Assembly (NCBI GenBank): GCA_002305275.1
Contig: DBQO01000009.1
Span: 1-29,494 of the forward strand
DNA: 29,494 nucleotides
Direction: 5' to 3'
Source: Bacteroidales bacterium UBA1392
Lineage (GTDB): Bacteria > Bacteroidota > Bacteroidia > Bacteroidales > UBA932
Positions 24,020-29,494 of the stretch are shown piece by piece. The first letter of the stretch is position 1. Each line of letters starts with the position of its first letter. Under the pieces are notes generated by a model, which was not told the DNA's origin, did no database searches, and saw only the letters and a list, made by a program, of their open reading frames with translations. The translations under genes and the position numbers were made by a program.

Positions 24020-24027
24020 TACCTTTG
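24020..24027 (+). promoter_or_regulatory. -7 box of the glucosaminidase-mltG unit
   Basis: TACCTTTG fully matches TAnnTTTG and lies 15 nt before the ATG at 24043, so the leader would be only about 10 nt. The -33 position holds only a T-run (23996-24000). Together with the facing cdd box it makes the near-symmetrical CAAATGTACTACCTTTG. Confidence 0.6.
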
Positions 24028-24042
24028 TTGGGTTGAACCTAG

Positions 24043-24981
24043 ATGAAACGCGTAATATGTATATTGGTCATCGCTGTTTCGCAGCTGCTCGCGGGGCAAT
24101 CCCCCCGACTGAGCCGCAGCGAATATATCGCACGTTACAGTGAGCTTGCAATTAAAGAAATGGCCATTTCCGGCATTCCGGCCAGCATCACTCTGGCCCA
24201 AGCCTGTTTGGAGTCTGGCAACGGCAATTCTTATCTGGCAAAAGAGGCGAACAACCATTTTGGAATCAAGTGCCACGGCTGGAAGGGGGAGACTATTAAA
24301 CATAGTGACGACGCCCCAAACGAGTGTTTCAGAAAATACAACCATGCCGAGGAATCTTTTCGTGACCACTCCGACTTTCTAAGATATTGGGACCGGTATG
24401 CATTTCTATTCGACCTGGAACCTGACGATTACAAGGGGTGGAGCTACGGACTGAAAAAGGCGGGCTATGCCACTGCACCCAATTATGCAGAATTATTGAT
24501 ATCCATCATAGAAGAGCATCAGCTATACCGATACGATACCGTATCGCTAATTCCTCCCTCCCCGAGTGAAGCCGAAGTCTCAGTCAGAATACATCCTACT
24601 AAAGGCTCCCCTCTCTATCGCGTCTCCCTTTACCGGGAAGTTTACAGTCGCAATAAAGTTGCTTACATCATAGCTACGGAGTATGACACATTCAAATCCC
24701 TGGCAAAGGAATATGACCTCTTCAGATTTGAACTTTATCATTTTAACGACCTGGACAGAAAGGATAAAATCACTCCGGGAATGGTCATTTACCTTGAAAA
24801 GAAAAGGAAGGAGAGCGCAAGACATCTGGATCGTCACGTAGTAGAAGAGGATGAAACACTTTGGAGCATCTCTCAACGATACGGAGTACGTATGAAATAT
24901 CTGCGAAAATACAATAACCTTGCTCCCGGGACAGAACCTCTCCCCGGTAGTATCATCAATTTAAGAAAAAGAACCCGATGA
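24043..24981 (+). CDS. Secreted GH73 glucosaminidase with two LysM domains
   Basis: The 312 aa protein starts with a cleavable-looking signal (MKRVICILVIAVSQLLAG). A GH73/FlgJ-like N-acetylglucosaminidase domain follows at about 25-165; the likely catalytic glutamate is Glu57 in LAQACLESGNGNSYLA, with NNHFGIKCHGW and GYATAPNYAELL as further family marks. Two LysM peptidoglycan-binding modules close the chain at about 206-252 and 264-308 (HVVEEDETLWSISQRYGV). It should cut glycan strands in the periplasm. It overlaps mltG by ATGA, so a glycan-cleaving hydrolase and a transglycosylase are made from one message. The very short predicted leader leaves no room for a ribosome binding site. Confidence 0.93.
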   Translation: MKRVICILVIAVSQLLAGQSPRLSRSEYIARYSELAIKEMAISGIPASITLAQACLESGNGNSYLAKEANNHFGIKCHGWKGETIKHSDDAPNECFRKYNHAEESFRDHSDFLRYWDRYAFLFDLEPDDYKGWSYGLKKAGYATAPNYAELLISIIEEHQLYRYDTVSLIPPSPSEAEVSVRIHPTKGSPLYRVSLYREVYSRNKVAYIIATEYDTFKSLAKEYDLFRFELYHFNDLDRKDKITPGMVIYLEKKRKESARHLDRHVVEEDETLWSISQRYGVRMKYLRKYNNLAPGTEPLPGSIINLRKRTR

Positions 24982-26021
24982 AACTTTATAAGAAAATAAT
25001 CCTGATCGTATTGAGCTCAATGGCTGCTGCCGGAGCCCTCCTGGTTTTTGGTTACTACTTTATTTTCCATAAAAACAATATCGCTGAAGAGGGTTTTATA
25101 AAGGTTTATCGCAATATGGACTACGAGCAATTAAGCAGAGCCATCGATACATCGGGAATGCTCGCCAACAAAGCAACATTTCATTTTGTTGCGAAGGCAA
25201 TGGGACTTGAGGACTCTTTTAAGCCCGGACTATACAAATTCAAAAAGGGGATGAACAACAAGGCTATCGTAAGGAGTATCGCACACGGCTGGCAGACGCC
25301 GACTGATGTGACCATCAGCGGGTATATCCGTTCGAAAGAGAAATTGGCTCAGATACTCTCCTCAAAGCTTGAGGCGGATTCGGCGCTCTTCATGCAGGTA
25401 TTATGCGATACCGTGCTGATGCACTCATTTGGCTTCACGGAAGCCTCTTATCCGGGAATGATCATTCCCAATACTTACGAAATGTGGTGGACAGTGACAC
25501 CGGTGGAATTTCTGGAGAAGATGAAAAAGGAGTATGACAAATTCTGGAATGAGGAACGTTGCGCAAAAGCCGATTCCATTGGTCTGACAAAAGAACAGGT
25601 TAGCACACTCGCCTCCATTGTCATAGAAGAGACAAAATACGAACCTGAGATGGCTACCATTGCCGGAGTCTATATGAACAGACTAAAAAAGGGAATGAGG
25701 CTGCAAGCCGACCCTACGGTACTTTTCGCAATAGGCGACCGTTCCATCAGAAGAGTCCTCAGAACCCATCTGACCGTGGACTCACCCTACAATACCTATA
25801 AATATATAGGACTTCCCCCCGGCCCCATCACCATACCGCCCATTAGTGCACTCGATGCCGTACTCAACTATGAGGATCACGATTATATCTACTTTTGCGC
25901 CAAAGATACCTTTGACGGCCAACATTCATTTGCAAAGGATTACAAACAGCATCTGAGGAATGCCAGAGCATACCAAAAGGCATTTACCGCCAGGGAGAAA
26001 TCAAAAGCCACGGAGAACTGA
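24978..26021 (+). CDS. mltG: Endolytic murein transglycosylase MltG
   Basis: MltG cleaves nascent peptidoglycan strands in the inner membrane and acts as a terminase for glycan elongation. The 347 aa protein has one N-terminal membrane helix (about 7-29) and a YceG domain. The catalytic region is LASIVIEETKYEPEMATIAG (211-230), whose Glu218 aligns with the essential glutamate of E. coli MltG as I recall it. VYMNRLKKGMRLQADPTV and TYKYIGLPPGPI are also conserved. It starts inside the glucosaminidase stop (ATGA). Its TGA is followed by only two bases before the stop codon of the convergent S41 protease gene, so no terminator fits between them. Confidence 0.95.
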   Translation: MKLYKKIILIVLSSMAAAGALLVFGYYFIFHKNNIAEEGFIKVYRNMDYEQLSRAIDTSGMLANKATFHFVAKAMGLEDSFKPGLYKFKKGMNNKAIVRSIAHGWQTPTDVTISGYIRSKEKLAQILSSKLEADSALFMQVLCDTVLMHSFGFTEASYPGMIIPNTYEMWWTVTPVEFLEKMKKEYDKFWNEERCAKADSIGLTKEQVSTLASIVIEETKYEPEMATIAGVYMNRLKKGMRLQADPTVLFAIGDRSIRRVLRTHLTVDSPYNTYKYIGLPPGPITIPPISALDAVLNYEDHDYIYFCAKDTFDGQHSFAKDYKQHLRNARAYQKAFTAREKSKATEN

Positions 26022-26023
26022 TC

Positions 26024-27598
26024 CTATCTATACTCCCAATGCTTAATAACTTCCATCGCCGATGCAAACTCCAGGTCATGCTCCTTGTTGATGACACGAT
26101 AATAAGCAGTATTGCCATAAAGAGATCTGGCAAGCAACGCCTTGAGCTGAGTATGGATTAATTCGAGCGATGAAGAAATCTGCTCATAATCGGGGGAGAG
26201 TCCCAATGTACGGGCATGTTCTATCAATCCTGCCAGCAACTCTTCTTCCAAGTCATAGTTTGCATAAAACTTTTCAAAGGAGAGTGCAGGATCAAAAGCG
26301 GCCCTGTGGGCATCAACATAGCGATTGACAAAATCATTGATAATTCCTCTCAACACAAGAGAGGTGTAGTAAGGAGTAATTCCCGTAGTATCTCTCGGGA
26401 CAAAAAGATCGGGGATTATGCCGCCCCCTCCATAGATTTTCCTTTCCAATTTTAGAGTGGTAAACTCGAGCGAATCATTCACTCTTATGCTATCCCTGCT
26501 GAATATCTCTCCGCTGGCGTATCGATCGGTATATTGGTGGCGGTAGTATTCTTCGCGCTTCCCGGCTTCATAAGGGGCCTGAATTACTCTACCGGAAGGA
26601 GTGTGGTAGCGGGCGATTGTAAGATTGATCTGAGAGCCATCGGAAAGGGTAAAAGTACGCTGGACAAGTCCTTTTCCAAAGGTCCTGCGACCGATTACTA
26701 CTCCTCTATCCCAATCTTGGATTGCTCCTGCAACAATTTCGCTGGAGGAGGCGGAATTCTCATCTACCAGCACCACAAGTGGACCGTACGGATAGAGTCC
26801 CTGCTTCCTGGCAGTAAAGTCGATTCTGGGGCTGTTGAGTCCTTCCGTATAAAATATCAGCTGCCCCTCCGAGAGAAATATGTTTGCCACCAATCCGGCA
26901 GAATGGAGGTAGCCTCCGAAGTTTCCCCGCAGGTCGAGTATTACGCCGTCAGGATATTCGCTGGAGAGATCATATATGGATTTGATTACTTCCAGAGGAG
27001 ACTCCATTGCAAAACGTCCCAACTTTACATAGACAATACCGGGTTCGGGCATATAGGCGGCATCCACACTTTTGACGGGAATTTTGTCTCGGGTAATCAC
27101 ATACGAAAGTGTGTCATTGATCCCTTTTCGAAGTAAATCTATTTTTACCTTCGTCCCTTTTTTACCTCTGAGGAGCTTTTGAATGGCAGTTGTCGGTAGT
27201 GAGACTCCGGCTATGGTACGACCGTCTGCCCTTATAAACTTATCTCCGGGTAAGATGCCTGCTGAAAATGAGGGGCCTTCGGTTATCACAGTCTGCACCG
27301 TAAGAGTATCGTCCATCATCAGGTATTCTATGCCAATTCCCTCAAATGAGCTACTGAGTGATTCATTGGCGGCCTCCACCTGATCTGCCGGTATGAAAGT
27401 GGAGTGAGGATCGAGTTCCAGTACTGTTTTTGCGATGGCATTGTCCACTAAATTAGGGATATTGACAGTATCAATGTATCTGGAGCTGATAATCTCTATT
27501 ACCTCTTTAAGTCTGGCACTATTGGACTGAGCTGAGAGGTGTCCTGCTGAAATGATAACCTGCAGGAGTAAAAATATTATGGAAAGGGTTCTTTTCAT
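26024..27598 (-). CDS. S41 C-terminal processing peptidase with PDZ
   Basis: This 524 aa secreted tail-specific protease has a signal peptide (MKRTLSIIFLLLQVIISAGHLSA), a short helical region, a PDZ domain at about 85-160 (SFEGIGIEYLMMDD, GILPGDKFIRADG) and the S41 catalytic core. The Ser-Lys dyad can be placed as Ser284 in ENSASSSEIVAGAIQDW and Lys309 in TFGKGLVQ, with Asp295 between, at the same spacing as in Prc. It would cut C-termini of envelope proteins. A C-terminal extension of about 140 residues after the catalytic domain is helical and typical of Bacteroidetes members. The ATG is 3 nt after the rnz stop, so it is the last gene of the rpsA-rnz operon. Confidence 0.93.
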   Translation of the reverse strand: MKRTLSIIFLLLQVIISAGHLSAQSNSARLKEVIEIISSRYIDTVNIPNLVDNAIAKTVLELDPHSTFIPADQVEAANESLSSSFEGIGIEYLMMDDTLTVQTVITEGPSFSAGILPGDKFIRADGRTIAGVSLPTTAIQKLLRGKKGTKVKIDLLRKGINDTLSYVITRDKIPVKSVDAAYMPEPGIVYVKLGRFAMESPLEVIKSIYDLSSEYPDGVILDLRGNFGGYLHSAGLVANIFLSEGQLIFYTEGLNSPRIDFTARKQGLYPYGPLVVLVDENSASSSEIVAGAIQDWDRGVVIGRRTFGKGLVQRTFTLSDGSQINLTIARYHTPSGRVIQAPYEAGKREEYYRHQYTDRYASGEIFSRDSIRVNDSLEFTTLKLERKIYGGGGIIPDLFVPRDTTGITPYYTSLVLRGIINDFVNRYVDAHRAAFDPALSFEKFYANYDLEEELLAGLIEHARTLGLSPDYEQISSSLELIHTQLKALLARSLYGNTAYYRVINKEHDLEFASAMEVIKHWEYR

Positions 27599-27601
27599 TC
27601 T

Positions 27602-28537
27602 CTATTCAGGGGAATATCTGACCAATGGTATATCAAATTTCATACCCTCCTTTGCAAGTTCCGTCTCGGGGAAAATAGCCTGTGCCTCTTTGAGGATAAC
27701 ATTCAGATCTCTGTATCTGGATGAAAAATGACCTATGACCAACTTCCCGACTTCCGCCTCTCGTGCCACGGAGGCAGCCTGAGCTCCTGTGGAATGAAAT
27801 GTCCAACGGGCCATTTCATGAAGATCCTCAGCAAAGGTGGCCTCGTGATAGAGCAGATCCACGCCACGTATGTAAGAAGCCAACTCCGGAAAGGGGGCGG
27901 TGTCACTACAGTATGCCATAGATCGACCCTTGTAAGGGATATAGGTATAATCCTCAACTTTCAGTAATTGCCCATCCGATCTTACAACATCTTCACCTCT
28001 TTTCAGAGTCCCTATCTCCGCCAATGTGAGGTTGTCGACCTCTATTTTCCATTTATGAATATTTCTGGCAGGTTCTTTTTCCTTGAAAAGAAATCCGAAT
28101 GCATCAATCCTGTGATTCAGGCCGAATGCACTCACCTCAACGGATCTGCTCTCGAAAATGAGTTGAGGTGCAGCGGAAATTAGCGGAACATGTATTACAT
28201 CGAATATGACACCCTCTCCGAAATGCTCCATAAAAAAGGCAAAAACCTTCTCAAACCCTTCAGGTGCATAGATGTACAAAGGTGCAGTTCTACCCATAAG
28301 AGCCATGGTGGAGAGAAGTCCGAAAATTCCGAACAGATGGTCTCCATGGAGATGGGAGATAAAAATCCTGTCGATTTTCACATGGGAGAAGCCGTAGCGG
28401 GAGAGCTGGAGCTGTGTACCCTCACCGCAATCTATCAAAAACAAACGCCCGTGTATTTTTACTACATGGGCGCTTGGATATTTATTGGCAACGGGTCGGG
28501 CTGATGCCGTCCCCATTGTGGTTAGAGAGAAATCCAT
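27602..28537 (-). CDS. rnz: Ribonuclease Z
   Basis: RNase Z removes 3' trailers from tRNA precursors in the cytoplasm. The 311 aa metallo-beta-lactamase-fold protein has the opening MDFSLTTMGTASARP, LIDCGEGTQLQLSRYG at 34-49, and the zinc motif HLHGDH at 62-67 followed by LFGIFGLLSTM. Further ligands are in the segments with YCSDT, YHEATF and the final HFSSRYRD. The length is that of the short bacterial form. It lies between rpsA (6 nt upstream) and the S41 protease gene (3 nt downstream). Coupling of tRNA 3'-end maturation to ribosomal protein S1 on one transcript is suggested by spacing only. Confidence 0.95.
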   Translation of the reverse strand: MDFSLTTMGTASARPVANKYPSAHVVKIHGRLFLIDCGEGTQLQLSRYGFSHVKIDRIFISHLHGDHLFGIFGLLSTMALMGRTAPLYIYAPEGFEKVFAFFMEHFGEGVIFDVIHVPLISAAPQLIFESRSVEVSAFGLNHRIDAFGFLFKEKEPARNIHKWKIEVDNLTLAEIGTLKRGEDVVRSDGQLLKVEDYTYIPYKGRSMAYCSDTAPFPELASYIRGVDLLYHEATFAEDLHEMARWTFHSTGAQAASVAREAEVGKLVIGHFSSRYRDLNVILKEAQAIFPETELAKEGMKFDIPLVRYSPE

Positions 28538-28543
28538 TCAGGA

Positions 28544-29494
28544 TTATTCGTTCTCTCTGTTTTCCATCTCACTCTTTAGGGCAGCAAGCTCCGAAATGTC
28601 ACCCAAAGTGGTCTTCTCGAGATTTGCTTTGAGCTTCTTTACTGCTTTCTGAGTTGAGGTGGCCTCTGAGTCGCTCTCTTTTCTTTTCTCGCGGCTCTCT
28701 TCTTTCTTTGCCTCTTCAAAGAGCTTGGAGTGTGACAGGCCGATCTTCCTGCTGTTCTTGTTGAACTCCACTACTTTGAACTGAAGAACTTCATCAACTT
28801 TGGCGGTAGTACCGTCCTCTTTTACGAGGTTTCTGGCTGAAGCATAACCTTCAATTCCATGTTCGAGAATGATGGTAGCGCCCCTGTCAACGAATGCCTT
28901 GACAGTACCCTCATGAACTGAACCTACTGTAAAGAGTGACTCGTACTCATCCCAGGGATTCTCCTCTATCTGCTTGTGGCCAAGGCTGAGACGACGATTG
29001 TCCTGATCCATTTCCAAAACCACGACCTCTAGGGAATCACCAATGGAAGTGAACTCTGAAGGGTGTTTGATCTTTTTGGTCCAGGAGAGATCACTAATGT
29101 GAACCAGACCGTCAACACCTTCCTCAAGCTCTACAAATATACCGAAGTTGGTAAAATTGCGAACTGTAGCCGTATGCTTGGAGTTAATGGGATATTTCTC
29201 TGAGATAGTGGCCCATGGATCGGGTTTAAGCTGCTTGATACCGAGAGACATCTTGCGCTCTTCGCGATCAAGTGTCAAAATGCAAGCCTCTACCTCTTCG
29301 CCAACCTTCAGGAAGTCCTGTGCGCTGCGGAGGTGGAGTGACCACGACATCTCCGATACGTGAATAAGACCTTCTACACCGGGCTGAATCTCTACGAATG
29401 CGCCGTAGTCGGCAATAACCACCACGCGACCTACCACTTTGTCGCCCACCTGAAGATTCTCATCAAGAGCATCCCATGGATGTGGATGAAGTTG
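28544..29494 (-). CDS. rpsA: Ribosomal protein S1, 5' end outside window
   Basis: The window contains the C-terminal 316 codons of S1; the frame is open to the right edge (QLHPHPWDALDENLQVGDK is coded at the very end), so GTG at 29449 is internal and not the start. At least three S1 RNA-binding repeats are visible: VVVIADYGAFVEIQPGVEG, VRNFTNFGIFVELEEGVDG and the more divergent VKAFVDRGATIILEHGIEG. A charged C-terminal tail follows (EEAKKEESREKRKESDSEA). S1 binds mRNA on the 30S subunit, which is important in a phylum that uses few Shine-Dalgarno sequences. It is followed closely by rnz and the S41 protease gene. Its promoter and N-terminal domains are not in view. Confidence 0.95.
   Translation of the reverse strand, partial: QLHPHPWDALDENLQVGDKVVGRVVVIADYGAFVEIQPGVEGLIHVSEMSWSLHLRSAQDFLKVGEEVEACILTLDREERKMSLGIKQLKPDPWATISEKYPINSKHTATVRNFTNFGIFVELEEGVDGLVHISDLSWTKKIKHPSEFTSIGDSLEVVVLEMDQDNRRLSLGHKQIEENPWDEYESLFTVGSVHEGTVKAFVDRGATIILEHGIEGYASARNLVKEDGTTAKVDEVLQFKVVEFNKNSRKIGLSHSKLFEEAKKEESREKRKESDSEATSTQKAVKKLKANLEKTTLGDISELAALKSEMENRENE

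Noticed and set aside
26534..27136. Plus-strand open frame of 200 aa opposite the S41 protease
   Set aside because: It lies inside a gene with a complete catalytic site; the composition looks like antisense shadow and it has no promoter or domain.
29447..29449. GTG at 29449 as the rpsA start
   Set aside because: The frame continues to the right edge with typical S1 sequence, so the gene is truncated by the window and the GTG is internal.

Overview
The window is a compact, housekeeping-type stretch of a Bacteroidetes chromosome, most likely order Bacteroidales. The evidence is a short (286 aa) primary sigma factor without region 1.1, several perfect Bacteroidetes -7 boxes (TAnnTTTG, twice with a TTG/TTTG element 19 nt upstream), a near absence of Shine-Dalgarno sequences, a Bacteroidetes-type small SRP RNA, and a conserved-looking acidic-tailed small protein. 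I recognise no insertion sequence, phage, CRISPR, tRNA or rRNA. The genus cannot be fixed from the sequence alone.

Layout. (1) 1-107 holds a strong promoter reading off the left edge. (2) 108-16844 is one long run of minus-strand genes. In transcription order these are a membrane-anchored HtrA/DegS-like protease, rpoD, an M3 peptidase lipoprotein, an AGCS amino-acid symporter, argS, ygiQ, a small acidic-tailed protein, a 7-bp-periodic repeat tract, a ClC channel/antiporter with CBS domains, tex, a polyprenol-phosphate-type glycosyltransferase, dihydroorotase and an EamA transporter. Many junctions overlap by 1-8 nt or are under 50 nt. (3) 16845-16966 is a divergent promoter region. It leads right into dnaN, a DnaQ-like exonuclease and a degenerate FAH-fold-like protein. 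(4) 19363-23330 (minus) holds a BaiN/HI0933-type flavoprotein, which overlaps the previous gene tail-to-tail, then a serine beta-lactamase-like lipoprotein and mnmA. (5) 23381-23484 is the SRP RNA gene (ffs), on the plus strand between cdd and mnmA, both on the minus strand. (6) 24011-24027 is a near-symmetrical divergent promoter between cdd and a glucosaminidase/mltG cell-wall pair. (7) 26024-29494 (minus) is a tight rpsA - rnz - S41 protease operon, with rpsA cut by the right edge.

How the genes fit together. Translation and RNA metabolism (argS, mnmA, ygiQ-type radical SAM, tex, rpsA, rnz, SRP RNA), replication (dnaN plus exonuclease), transcription (rpoD), envelope proteolysis and wall processing (HtrA, S41, M3, GH73/LysM, MltG), and nucleotide metabolism (pyrC, cdd) account for nearly all genes. 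I see no complete unknown defence or mobile system. The least ordinary items are the FAH-like protein that appears to have lost all its active-site residues, the heptanucleotide-phased tract, the back-to-back -7 boxes, and ffs nested antisense between two same-strand genes.
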